From an uncultured Sphingomonadales bacterium (GTDB taxonomy: Bacteria; Pseudomonadota; Alphaproteobacteria; Sphingomonadales; Sphingomonadaceae): 64,000 bases of DNA. Below, in pieces: positions 52,619 through 61,308 of this stretch (the stretch's first letter is position 1; every line of letters begins with the position of its first letter). The stretch covers positions 58,729 to 122,728 of the forward strand of contig CAIJLW010000024.1 of assembly GCA_903821685.1 (NCBI GenBank), in the 5' to 3' direction. The position numbers and the translations under genes were made by a program. A model generated the notes under the pieces. The model searched no databases. It saw only the letters and a list, made by a program, of their open reading frames with translations, and was not told the DNA's origin.

Positions 52619-53803
52619 ATGGGCGAGAATGTCGCGCCATCGCCGCAAAAGGGACGCGGGCGAAAACGTAAAAAGCCGCCCCGTCGCAAAAATGCGGCAC
52701 CCAAGGCTGCAACCATGCAGCAGGCTTCGGTCGATGGCGCAGCGCGTCCCGATGCTGCTAAGGTATCAGCGAACGCCAGAAATAGCGTGACAGGGGGCGC
52801 ACAGGTAGCTTCGCGTCGCAATTGGCTCGAGCGGACAGCCTATGCCGCGCTTGACCTTGGCACCAACAATTGTCGGTTGCTTATAGCGCGTGCAGGTGGC
52901 GACGATTTTACCGTGGTGGATGCTTTTTCGCGCGTTGTCCGCTTAGGTGAGGGGCTGACATCAACTGGCCGGATGAGTGATGAGGCGATGGACCGTGCGG
53001 TCGAAGCGCTATCGGTATGCGCCGAAAAGTTGAAGAAGCGCAATGTCGTCCTTGCCCGCTCCGTAGCAACCGAAGCCTGTCGTCAGGCTGTGAATGGGGC
53101 GCAATTCATAGAACGGGTGAAGCGCGAGACCGGCATTCACCTCGATATCATAAGCCCGAAGGAAGAGGCCCGGTTGGCTATGATGGGCTGCCACGCGTTG
53201 CTTGAAAAAGGTGATGGGCCTGCCCTTATATTTGACATCGGCGGTGGCTCTACGGAATTAGTGCTTGTGTCGACGATCGGTCCAGTGCCTGAAATTCTGG
53301 ATTGGGTGAGCGTCCCATGGGGTGTGGTTTCCCTCACCGAAAGCGAACGGGTAGAGGGCGACAGCCCGGAGCAATTAAAGGCAAGTTACCAAGTGATGCG
53401 CGATAAGGTTATGCTAAGCTTCGCTGACTTCGCGGCCCGTCTTCCCGACGAGGGCGGAGACCGCCGCTTATTAGGTACTTCGGGTACAGTCACCACGTTG
53501 GCCAGCGTCTATTTGAAACTCAACAGTTACGACAGGCGGGCCGTGGACGGGCTGCATCTCCCGACTTCTGCAATGCGCGACATTAGCCGAGAACTTGCCC
53601 ATCGCAATGTTAAAGGGCGCGCAGAGTTTCCAACCATTGGCCATGAACGTGCCGATTTGGTAGTGGCCGGTTGTGCGATACTTGAATCTATTTTCGACAT
53701 ATGGCCCGGTGAACGGCTGGGCGTTGCTGATCGCGGCATTCGCGAGGGTATATTGCGCGCGCTGATAGCCAGCGACGCCAATCGCCGTAATCGGCGGAAT
53801 TGA
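52619..53803 (+). CDS. Ppx/GppA exopolyphosphatase-family phosphatase
   Basis: About 394 residues. The ASKHA ATP/phosphate motifs 'ALDLGTNNCRLLIA' and 'IFDIGGGSTELVLV' are intact. 'LGTSGTVTTLASVYL' is the third phosphate motif. Members degrade polyphosphate or pppGpp. A Lys/Arg-rich, Ala-rich N-terminal extension of about 75 residues precedes the domain and is unusual for the family. Start ATG 52619 is chosen over the in-frame 52466, which overlaps nothing useful but lacks support. rlmE follows by 3 nt. Confidence 0.9.
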   Translation: MGENVAPSPQKGRGRKRKKPPRRKNAAPKAATMQQASVDGAARPDAAKVSANARNSVTGGAQVASRRNWLERTAYAALDLGTNNCRLLIARAGGDDFTVVDAFSRVVRLGEGLTSTGRMSDEAMDRAVEALSVCAEKLKKRNVVLARSVATEACRQAVNGAQFIERVKRETGIHLDIISPKEEARLAMMGCHALLEKGDGPALIFDIGGGSTELVLVSTIGPVPEILDWVSVPWGVVSLTESERVEGDSPEQLKASYQVMRDKVMLSFADFAARLPDEGGDRRLLGTSGTVTTLASVYLKLNSYDRRAVDGLHLPTSAMRDISRELAHRNVKGRAEFPTIGHERADLVVAGCAILESIFDIWPGERLGVADRGIREGILRALIASDANRRNRRN

Positions 53804-53806
53804 AGC

Positions 53807-54493
53807 ATGGCAGACAATCTTTTTGGTGGTAAAAATTCAGGCCGGACACTGGCCGGAAAACAGAAGGTCAAGACCGCAAAGCGCCGGACGGCCGGGTCGA
53901 CACGCTGGCTAGAGCGTCAATTGAATGACCCCTATGTCAAACGCGCGCATGGCGAAGGCTATCGCAGCCGAGCGGCGTATAAGTTGGTCGAGCTCGACGA
54001 AAAATTTCATATTTTGCGCGGTAAAAGGGCCATTGTCGATTTGGGCGTTGCGCCCGGCGGCTGGGCGCAGGTTGTACGCAGACAGCAGCCAAAGGCAGCG
54101 ATTGTTGGTATCGATTTGTTGCCCGTCGACCCGCTTGAGGGTGTGGTTCTGCTCGAGATGGATTTTATGCATGATAGCGCGCCTGATAAGCTCATTGCCG
54201 AGCTCGGCAGCGCGCCGGACTTGATATTATCAGACATGGCCGCGAATACGGTTGGGCATAAGCAGACAGACCATCTGCGCACCATGGGTCTGGTCGAGGC
54301 AGCGGTGGATTTTGCAGTCAAAGTGCTTATGCCTGGGGGCGATTTTGTTGCCAAAGTATTTGCTGGTGGCACCGATCCGGCGATGCTCAGTATCCTCAAA
54401 TCGAACTTTACAACAGTTAAACACGCAAAGCCGCCAGCCAGCCGCAAGGGCTCGGTGGAATGGTATGTGATTGCCCAAGGCAAAAAGGGCTAA
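53807..54493 (+). CDS. rlmE: 23S rRNA (uridine-2'-O)-methyltransferase RlmE
   Basis: A 228-residue SAM-dependent methyltransferase of the FtsJ/RrmJ family, modifying U2552 of 23S rRNA. 'RSRAAYKLVELDEKF' holds the first catalytic Lys, 'VDLGVAPGGWAQV' binds SAM, 'LILSDMAANTVGH' has the Asp and 'GGDFVAKVFAGG' the second Lys. A basic N-terminal stretch of about 40 residues contacts rRNA. It begins 3 nt after the ppx/gppA stop and is surely cotranscribed. Confidence 0.95.
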   Translation: MADNLFGGKNSGRTLAGKQKVKTAKRRTAGSTRWLERQLNDPYVKRAHGEGYRSRAAYKLVELDEKFHILRGKRAIVDLGVAPGGWAQVVRRQQPKAAIVGIDLLPVDPLEGVVLLEMDFMHDSAPDKLIAELGSAPDLILSDMAANTVGHKQTDHLRTMGLVEAAVDFAVKVLMPGGDFVAKVFAGGTDPAMLSILKSNFTTVKHAKPPASRKGSVEWYVIAQGKKG

Positions 54494-55318
54494 TCAGCTT
54501 TTCGCGCGCGCCTTTTCGATGGCACTCTGCAACGCTTCATACCCCAGCGCGCCCTCTAATATCTGATCGCCAATGATAAAGGTTGGAGTGCCATTGAAAC
54601 CAATCTGGTGCATCATCGCAAGGTTGCGTTCAATTTCTTGATTGGCTTGTGGTGAGGCCGCGAAGCTGCGGGCCGCGGTGATATTTAGTCCTGCGGTCTG
54701 CGCTGCTACGGCTATGTTGGGTTCATCCGCCCGCCCAAGGGCAAACAGCGCATCGTGAAATGCCTTGTGTTTGCCCTGACGTGCAGCGGCGAGTGCCCAC
54801 AATGCGGCAATGCGGCTCGTTTGGCTTAGAATAGGCAATTCGCGATAGACAAGGCGGATATTGCCATCGCTCTTTAGCAAGCGTTGCATGTCCGGCAGAC
54901 TCGCCCGGCAGAAACCGCAGTTATAGTCAGTAAACTCGACAATTGTCACGTCACCCTTGGGATTGCCTGCCTCCGCGCCAGGGAAGGGGGTAGCGATTTC
55001 ATTTCCGGCCGCAGAAAGCCGCTCTGTAACCTCACGCTGCTGTAAAATGGCAATGGCGTCGGTGATAATTTCGGGATTTTCGAGGATATAGGCCTTCACC
55101 AGTGCCTCAGTTGCCTTGCGGTCCGCGGGGGACATGCCTGCAGCAGACACGGCTGCATCCGCAAATTTGGTTGCGCTCTCCGAGGTTGGTGTGGCATTTA
55201 AAGCGCGATCTGCGGCAGGGGGTGGCCAAAAAATATAGGCTGCTAACGTAACCAGTATGATCAAACCCGCAACGACAGTGGCGATTATGATCCGATGACT
55301 TTGTGCGTGTTCATTCAT
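54494..55318 (-). CDS. DsbA-family thioredoxin-fold protein
   Basis: A 274-residue protein anchored by one N-terminal helix (about 10-31), with a periplasmic thioredoxin fold. The redox motif CGFC is at Cys134 and Cys137 in 'FTDYNCGFCRAS', and a cis-Pro motif lies in 'FNGTPTFIIG'. This matches Com1/DsbA-like oxidoreductases. The region before the fold (about 60-105) is a helical dimerisation-like segment. It may oxidise or isomerise envelope proteins. Its stop abuts the rlmE stop. The M48 protease gene is upstream, 40 nt away. Confidence 0.9.
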   Translation of the reverse strand: MNEHAQSHRIIIATVVAGLIILVTLAAYIFWPPPAADRALNATPTSESATKFADAAVSAAGMSPADRKATEALVKAYILENPEIITDAIAILQQREVTERLSAAGNEIATPFPGAEAGNPKGDVTIVEFTDYNCGFCRASLPDMQRLLKSDGNIRLVYRELPILSQTSRIAALWALAAARQGKHKAFHDALFALGRADEPNIAVAAQTAGLNITAARSFAASPQANQEIERNLAMMHQIGFNGTPTFIIGDQILEGALGYEALQSAIEKARAKS

Positions 55319-55358
55319 GGGGGTTGATTAGCCGCAACGCAGGCATTCGGCCAGCATT

Positions 55359-56726
55359 TTAGCGACGTCGCTTCTTCAAGGACGCAAGCTTTGCTTCAGC
55401 CACCATGTTGATATCCTGAGCGCGGATCCAGTCTGGCGAATATTCCGGCAATCCCGCCATGGCGGTTTGCGCGTTGGGCAATGCAAGTTGCGGCGCGCCT
55501 TCCATCAAATAGCGTTCGGCGCTGGCAAGGGCGGCGCGCGCGGTATCGCCTTTTTGTTCATAGACAACGCCAAGTTGATACCAAGCGAAGGGATTTTGGT
55601 TATCCTTGGTTACTGCTGCTTTCAACACCTGCGCAGCCTCATCCAACTGTGCCTTATTGTCGGTCGCGATCAATGCATGTCCGAATATTGCCGCAATCAA
55701 TGGTTGGTTACCTGTAAGGCTGACCGCCTTGCGTAACGGAACAATCGCCTCAGTAGGGTGGCCCGATTCCAACAAGATTTGTCCGTAGAGCTCCAAGAAA
55801 TACGGGTCATCGGGTGCGGAAGCGACAAGGGTCGAAGATTCATCTAATGCCTTTTGCGGATAAGCTGATTTGTGCCATGCATAAGCCCGTGCATATCGGG
55901 CGGGGACCGACTTGTCAGTTTCCGGATAGTCACGCAGTGTGGCAGTGGGATCAGCAAGATAACCTGTGAGCTTGGCCTTAATGCGTTTAAAATCACTCTC
56001 CCATTTCGGGTTTAATGGCGCGCTCCATGCAGGATCGACCGAGTATGTGTCCTGAAGAACTGCAATGCGCTCGCCTGACAAAGGGTGAGTCCGCCCGTAG
56101 CTATCCTCTTGGGGAATGCCGAGGCGGAATTCAAAATTCTGGAGCTTCTTGAAAAAGTTAATGGAGCCGCGACCTGATATGCCTGCCTTGGAAAGATACT
56201 GCGCGCCCGCCGCGTCGGCTGTACCCTCTTGTCCGCGGCTGAAGGCCAGGAACTTCCCCATAGCGGCTTGCTGGCCCGCCGATAAAATGCCCATACCAGC
56301 TTCACCGGCCCCCGCCGCAATAGCGGCTGCCGCAAGTATAAGGCTAGCGATGCTGATGCCGCTAGCCGCAGAGGCGCCTTCGTCAAAACGGACGGCGTGA
56401 CCTCCCGCGACGTGTCCAAGCTCATGTGCGATCACGCCTTGTACTTCGTTTGCGGAGGTTGCGGCATCGATTAAACCGCTGTGGATGTAGACAGCTTGGC
56501 CACCGGCTACGAACGCATTAATGGATTTGTCATTGATGAGGATGATTTCGACATTGTTGGGATCAAGACCTGCTGCTGCGATCAAGGGCGCTGAAATTTC
56601 GTCGAAAAATGCTTCAGTTTCTGCGTCGCGCAAGATTGACTGTGCCATCACCGGTCGCGCCGAAACCAACACAGCCAGAAACAAAATGAACGCCGGACGG
56701 ATGGCGCGAAACACGGTTATGCTCAT
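55359..56726 (-). CDS. M48 family metalloprotease with TPR tail (BepA-like)
   Basis: A 455-residue exported protein. Signal peptide 1-29 ends near 'VMAQS'. The zinc motif HELGH is at residues 101-105, and the third ligand lies in 'GQEGTADAAG'. The C-terminal half has TPR-like helices ('PFAWYQLGVVYEQKGD'). BepA/YfgC homologues degrade misfolded outer-membrane proteins and help LptD assembly. It is upstream of the DsbA-like gene on the same strand, a sensible pairing for envelope quality control. Confidence 0.93.
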   Translation of the reverse strand: MSITVFRAIRPAFILFLAVLVSARPVMAQSILRDAETEAFFDEISAPLIAAAGLDPNNVEIILINDKSINAFVAGGQAVYIHSGLIDAATSANEVQGVIAHELGHVAGGHAVRFDEGASAASGISIASLILAAAAIAAGAGEAGMGILSAGQQAAMGKFLAFSRGQEGTADAAGAQYLSKAGISGRGSINFFKKLQNFEFRLGIPQEDSYGRTHPLSGERIAVLQDTYSVDPAWSAPLNPKWESDFKRIKAKLTGYLADPTATLRDYPETDKSVPARYARAYAWHKSAYPQKALDESSTLVASAPDDPYFLELYGQILLESGHPTEAIVPLRKAVSLTGNQPLIAAIFGHALIATDNKAQLDEAAQVLKAAVTKDNQNPFAWYQLGVVYEQKGDTARAALASAERYLMEGAPQLALPNAQTAMAGLPEYSPDWIRAQDINMVAEAKLASLKKRRR

Positions 56727-56781
56727 ATGCGATGAATGGCCTGATCTTGATGAACGCGCAATGAAGAAGTTTTAGAAACAA

Positions 56782-56810
56782 AGCCCCGCCAGTCGATGAC
56801 CAGCGGGGCT
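56782..56810 (-). terminator. rho-independent terminator after rne
   Basis: Arms AGCCCCGC (56782-56789) and GCGGGGCT (56803-56810) form a perfect 8-bp stem with a 13-nt loop. On the minus strand TTTGTTTCT follows, so it ends the rne transcript 26 nt past its stop. Confidence 0.8.
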
Positions 56811-56835
56811 ATGTTGTTTTCAATTTCGCTGCTTC

Positions 56836-59484
56836 TTATCCGAATGTGCGCTGCCACCATCCAGTGCGTGGCGTACCGTCCTCATTGACGCCCTCTGCAT
56901 CCGTGGATGCTACGTCTTGCGTCGCACCCTTTGCAACGGCTTTCTTGCGAGGGGCTTTCGCCTTTGGCGCCTCGACAGGTGCCTCGGTTGCAGCTTCAGC
57001 TATTGCCGGTGCCGTGTCCTTTGCCTTTGCCTTAGCGCGTGGCTTGGCCGGCGCCTTCGCCTTGGCGACAGGCGCTTCGTCGGTCGCAACTGGTGCATCG
57101 GCGGCGGGAGCTTTTTCCGCTGCCTCAGCCGCAATAGTTTCTGCCTTCGGCTTCGCACGGCTACGGCGCTTTGGCTTCGTGTCTGCTTCTTCGCTTACTT
57201 CGACCGGAACTGCTAATACTTCCGTCTCGGTAGGTGCTGAAGCTTCGGCTGCTGTGTCTAGGCCTGCTTCCTGACGGTCGCGACCTCTGCCGCCGCGACG
57301 GCTGCGACGCGCTTTTGGCGTGGCTTCTGCATCTGCTTCTGGTGCTTCGACTGCGGCATTGCTTTCAGGGCGTTCCGACGTAGCCTCGTTTTCGCCCGCA
57401 ACTGCATCTTCGCCTTCAGGCCGTCCATCACGCTCGCGTCCCTTGCCACCACGGCGGCCACGGCGACGCTTGCGCTTGCGACCTTCGCCGCCTTCACCTT
57501 CTTCGCGTGGACGCTCCTCGCGGGCGCGGCGCGGTTCGCGGGCAGTTTCTTCGACTTCTTCAATTTCGTCGTCGAAATCGTCGATTTCATCTTCGATATC
57601 GTCATCGTCGAGATCAATAATAGGCGGCAATTCGACAGGACGCTCCGGACGTGGGCCGGAGCTTGAAACCGCAAGCTTTGCGCCTTCGGTCTCGCCATTG
57701 GGGACGATCAGAACGCGGACATGGTAGCGATCTTCAATCGCTGCGAGTTCTGCACGCTTGTTGTTGAGGCAATATATTGTTGCCTCTTGGCTAGCTTGCA
57801 GCACGATCTGGCTGCCATTACCCTTAGCGGATTCTTCTTCGATAAGCCGTAATGCGGACAACGCGGCGGACGATGCCGTGCGCACCAGACCGGTGCCCTC
57901 GCAATGCGGACATTCGCGGGTTGATGCCTCAAGCACACCAGTGCGAAGGCGCTGACGGCTCATTTCCATGAGGCCAAAGCTTGAAATGCGGCCGACCTGA
58001 ATACGGGCGCGGTCGTGTTTCAACGCTTCTTTCATTGCGCGCTCGACTTTGCGCGCGTTTGAATGATGCTCCATGTCGATAAAGTCGATGACAACAAGGC
58101 CAGCCATGTCCCGCAAACGCAGTTGGCGGGCAATCTCGCGCGCGGCTTCTAAGTTAGTCGAAAGCGCCGTCTGTTCAATGCCATGTTCTTTGGTCGAACG
58201 GCCTGAGTTGATGTCGATTGATACCAACGCTTCGGTCGGGTTGATGACAATATAGCCACCTGATTTCAACTGGACGATCGGCTGATACATAGCGTTCAGC
58301 TGATCCTCGACATGGTAGCGCTGGAACAACGGCACCGGATCGGCATAATGCTGCACACGCTTGGCGTGGCTTGGCATCAGCAATCTCATGAAGTCTTTCG
58401 CGGCCTTGTAACCATCCGGCCCTTCAACAAAGACCTCGTCAATATCTTTGTTATAGATATCGCGGATGGCGCGTTTGATGAGGTCGCTGTCGGTGTGAAT
58501 CAGCATTGGCGCCGCACCGCGAAGCGTTCGCTCCCGGATTTCGTCCCAAAGGCGCGCCAAATAATCAAAGTCACGCTTGATTTCAGGCTTCGTCCGAGCA
58601 AGCCCAGCGGTCCGGATGATGCAGCCCATAGTATTGGGCAATGTGAGGTCCGAAATAATGGACTTCAAACGCTTGCGGTCGGCTGCGCTGTGGATTTTTC
58701 GGCTAATGCCACCACCATGCGACGTGTTTGGCATCAATACGCAATAACGGCCTGCAAGACTCAAATAGGTGGTGAGCGCAGCGCCCTTATTACCGCGTTC
58801 TTCTTTGACAACCTGAACCAGCAAAACCTGACGACGATGAATAACGTCCTGAATCTTGTAACGGCGGCGCAAGTTCATGCGCTTTGCGCGCACCTCGTCG
58901 CTTGCCTTTGGTGCGCGACTTTCGCCGTTGCGGCCTCCGCGTCCACGACGGCGGCGGTTATTGCGACCATTGTCGCCGCCATTATCGCCACCTTCGTTTT
59001 CGTCTAAATCATCACCATTATTATTCAGGTCGGGTTCTTCACCCTCTGTCATGTCTATGGTGTCGACGCTGTCGTCGCTGTCGACTTCGATAAAATCGTT
59101 TACATCGTCGTCGCGTTCGGCAGAGCCCTGCATGATGTCGGAAGGCTCATCGCTTTCCTCTTCTTCCTGCTCACGCAAAGCAGCTTCTTCCGCAGCAGCT
59201 TCGGCTTCCTCAGCCAACAACCGGTCACGGTCTTCCCTTGGGATTTGATAATAATCAGGGTGGATTTCGGCAAAAGCCAAAAACCCATGACGGTTGCCAC
59301 CGTAATCGACAAAAGCCGCCTGAAGCGACGGTTCAACCCTGGTTACTTTTGCGAGGTAGATATTGCCTTTGAGCTGCTTGTGCTCGGCCGATTCAAAATC
59401 AAATTCCTCAATCTGGTTTCCTGTTACGACTGCGACCCGGGTTTCCTCCCGGTGACGCGCGTCGATAAGCATACGCGTTGTCAT
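56836..59484 (-). CDS. rne: ribonuclease E/G
   Basis: An 882-residue endoribonuclease that starts mRNA decay and processes rRNA and tRNA. The N-terminal S1 domain is split by a long acidic insertion (about 90-170, rich in Glu and Asp), as in other alphaproteobacteria. The catalytic Asp is in 'GLVVIDFIDMEHHSN', and the zinc-link CPHC is in 'RECPHCEGTG'. From about residue 600 the protein is low complexity: acidic, then Arg-rich, then Ala/Lys-rich, ending in 'GWWQRTFG', the degradosome scaffold type. The start uses ATG 59484. A terminator follows. Confidence 0.96.
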   Translation of the reverse strand: MTTRMLIDARHREETRVAVVTGNQIEEFDFESAEHKQLKGNIYLAKVTRVEPSLQAAFVDYGGNRHGFLAFAEIHPDYYQIPREDRDRLLAEEAEAAAEEAALREQEEEESDEPSDIMQGSAERDDDVNDFIEVDSDDSVDTIDMTEGEEPDLNNNGDDLDENEGGDNGGDNGRNNRRRRGRGGRNGESRAPKASDEVRAKRMNLRRRYKIQDVIHRRQVLLVQVVKEERGNKGAALTTYLSLAGRYCVLMPNTSHGGGISRKIHSAADRKRLKSIISDLTLPNTMGCIIRTAGLARTKPEIKRDFDYLARLWDEIRERTLRGAAPMLIHTDSDLIKRAIRDIYNKDIDEVFVEGPDGYKAAKDFMRLLMPSHAKRVQHYADPVPLFQRYHVEDQLNAMYQPIVQLKSGGYIVINPTEALVSIDINSGRSTKEHGIEQTALSTNLEAAREIARQLRLRDMAGLVVIDFIDMEHHSNARKVERAMKEALKHDRARIQVGRISSFGLMEMSRQRLRTGVLEASTRECPHCEGTGLVRTASSAALSALRLIEEESAKGNGSQIVLQASQEATIYCLNNKRAELAAIEDRYHVRVLIVPNGETEGAKLAVSSSGPRPERPVELPPIIDLDDDDIEDEIDDFDDEIEEVEETAREPRRAREERPREEGEGGEGRKRKRRRGRRGGKGRERDGRPEGEDAVAGENEATSERPESNAAVEAPEADAEATPKARRSRRGGRGRDRQEAGLDTAAEASAPTETEVLAVPVEVSEEADTKPKRRSRAKPKAETIAAEAAEKAPAADAPVATDEAPVAKAKAPAKPRAKAKAKDTAPAIAEAATEAPVEAPKAKAPRKKAVAKGATQDVASTDAEGVNEDGTPRTGWWQRTFG

Positions 59485-59779
59485 GTAATTTACTCCAGCG
59501 AGGCTGGCGCCCGGTTGTCAGCCAAAGGCCGCTCGCTTCATTGTTGATGCATTGCCAGGCAGGACGCACAGCGTTCCTGTCGGCAAAGCGATATGGTGGA
59601 AATGAAAGAATTGCGTCTGCTGCTTGTGCATGGCGGGCGTGTATCGCGCGCGCTTGATTTCCAACCGATGCGCCATGCCCAGTGTGGGCGGCGGTGGTGG
59701 AAATATCATGCCTCATGTAGCGTCAACCTGTTAAAATGCCGAACGGAAATTACTGTTCGGCTGACTGTCGGGGCGTTCG

Positions 59780-59796
59780 AAAAAAGCCCAGTGGGC
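59780..59796 (-). terminator. possible short terminator in the rne upstream region
   Basis: On the minus strand, GCCC-ACT-GGGC is followed directly by TTTTTT. The stem is only 4 bp, so termination would be weak. If transcribed in the rne leader it could act in attenuation. Confidence 0.3.
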
Positions 59797-59883
59797 AATG
59801 GTTAGCACTCCCGCCTGTTGTCGGCAAGAGCATCCCGCGAATTAGCTGCTTATTACGGCTATTGTTCTCGATCTTTAAAGGAT

Positions 59884-59899
59884 TAACCTATTAGTAACC
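59884..59899 (+). promoter_or_regulatory. CtrA-like site upstream of amiC
   Basis: TTAACCTATTAGTAAC resembles the CtrA full site TTAA-N7-TTAAC, with one mismatch (GTAA in the second half). It lies about 120 nt before the amiC start. Amidases used in cell separation are plausible CtrA targets. Single short match, so caution. Confidence 0.35.
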
Positions 59900-60012
59900 A
59901 TTTCTGTTCACCATGACTTACGATCGGATACCTAAGTGCTTTGGGCTTAAGAGGATGGAGCAGCTGTGTGGATCGAATAAACTTCTGGACGACTAATTTT
60001 ACGAGGTCAGAT

Positions 60013-61227
60013 ATGCGAGGCATAATTCCTGTTATGCTTTTTGCTGCACTCCCTATTTGCGCGTATCCGGCGATGGGAGGGACGGTTCAGAAAATATCCG
60101 CGCAGGACGGCGCTGTAATTGTTCAATTTGACGGCGTTGTGGACAGGGCGGATGTATTTACCCTCGCGGCACCTGACCGTATTGCCATTGACGTATCTGG
60201 CGCGACGGCAGGTCAATCTGCATTTGCAGGGGGCTCGGTTCAAAACATAAGGCAGAGACAATTTAGCGCCGACACAGCGCGGATCGTCTTGGATCTCGCC
60301 GAACCCGCTGTTGTCACCAACGGCAATTTTTCCGCCGACGGAAAAAGCCTGCGCCTTAGCCTGCGGCCAGTGCCGCTGACCGAGTTTTCTGGCACCATCG
60401 CGCGCGGCAAAACGCAGATTATCCCTCCCGCCGCATTTCGCGCCGATCCGCCGAAGCGTCGGTACGAGGTTACTGCACCCATTCGAGTAAATGTTGGCAA
60501 GGGCCTGCCAGTGGTGAGTGGGCCGGCGGACGACAGCCTACCATTGGTGGTTATAGATGCAGGCCATGGCGGTCATGACCCGGGTGCTATCAGTCCGCAT
60601 GGTGGGCAGTTGGAAAAGGACGTGACACTCGCCATTGCAAAGTCGGTCCGAAATGAAATGCTAAAAAGTGGACGCGTCCGTGTGGCCCTGACGCGCGACA
60701 CGGACAAGTTTATCGTGCTGCAAGATCGCTTCCAACTGGCGCGCAAGTTACGTGCCGACCTGTTTATATCAATCCATGCTGATAGCGCGGAAAGCCCAGA
60801 AGCAACGGGAGGGACGGTGTACACCCTGTCGGAAGTCGCTTCTGACCGCGAGGCGCAGCGGCTTGCAGCGCGTGAAAACAAGGCCAACATTATTAACGGG
60901 GTTAATCTAGGCGGTGCCGACGCGAACGTCTCGTCGATCCTGATTGCCCTTACCCAGCGCGAAACAATGAATGTCTCTGCGGACTTTGCAAAACTGTTGT
61001 TGCGTGAGGCAGCGCCCAACATGCGCATTCGCGGCAATTCGCATCGGTTTGCTTCGTTTATTGTCTTAAAGGCACCGGACACCCCATCCGTGCTCTTTGA
61101 AACCGGCTATCTCAGTAACGAAGCTGATGTCACCTTCTTGGCTTCCCAAAGTGGACAGGGCAAGGTAGCACGGGCACTTGCCAATGCCATTCAAGTTCAC
61201 TTTGCACGGCGGATTGCTTTGCGTTGA
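60013..61227 (+). CDS. amiC: N-acetylmuramoyl-L-alanine amidase with AMIN domain
   Basis: A 404-residue periplasmic amidase that cuts peptide stems from glycan strands during daughter cell separation. Signal peptide 1-20; AMIN domain (about 20-120) for septal targeting; Amidase_3 domain (about 175-400). Zinc ligands are in 'VIDAGHGGHDPGA', the Glu in 'GGQLEKDVTL', and His in 'FISIHADSAES'; the catalytic Glu is in 'VLFETGYLSNE'. The start ATG 60013 has GAGG upstream; an earlier frame from 59941 is unsupported. PBP1A follows by 81 nt. Confidence 0.93.
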   Translation: MRGIIPVMLFAALPICAYPAMGGTVQKISAQDGAVIVQFDGVVDRADVFTLAAPDRIAIDVSGATAGQSAFAGGSVQNIRQRQFSADTARIVLDLAEPAVVTNGNFSADGKSLRLSLRPVPLTEFSGTIARGKTQIIPPAAFRADPPKRRYEVTAPIRVNVGKGLPVVSGPADDSLPLVVIDAGHGGHDPGAISPHGGQLEKDVTLAIAKSVRNEMLKSGRVRVALTRDTDKFIVLQDRFQLARKLRADLFISIHADSAESPEATGGTVYTLSEVASDREAQRLAARENKANIINGVNLGGADANVSSILIALTQRETMNVSADFAKLLLREAAPNMRIRGNSHRFASFIVLKAPDTPSVLFETGYLSNEADVTFLASQSGQGKVARALANAIQVHFARRIALR

Positions 61228-61308
61228 CGGGTAGTAGAAGCATTTTTGCGTCAATTTACTGATGAACTTTCTGGACCTGTTCGGCAAATCGGCTAGATAG
61301 TGCCCGCG

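Larger units (their letters stand above)
59485..60012. promoter_or_regulatory. long intergenic region between rne and amiC
   Basis: About 530 nt between divergent genes. It should contain the rne leader and both promoters. On the minus strand GCCCACTGGGC followed by six T (59796-59780) looks like a small terminator within the possible rne leader. Near amiC there is a CtrA-like site. The open frame at 59593-59805 is not supported as a gene. Confidence 0.5.

Noticed and set aside
58312..59007. 231-codon frame opposite rne
   Set aside because: Overlaps the conserved RNase E catalytic and acidic regions in antisense; no protein family resemblance.
59700..59726. rne promoter TTGACG...TATTTC on the minus strand
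   Set aside because: The spacer is 15 nt, and the -10 match is poor; not better than chance in this AT-richer region.
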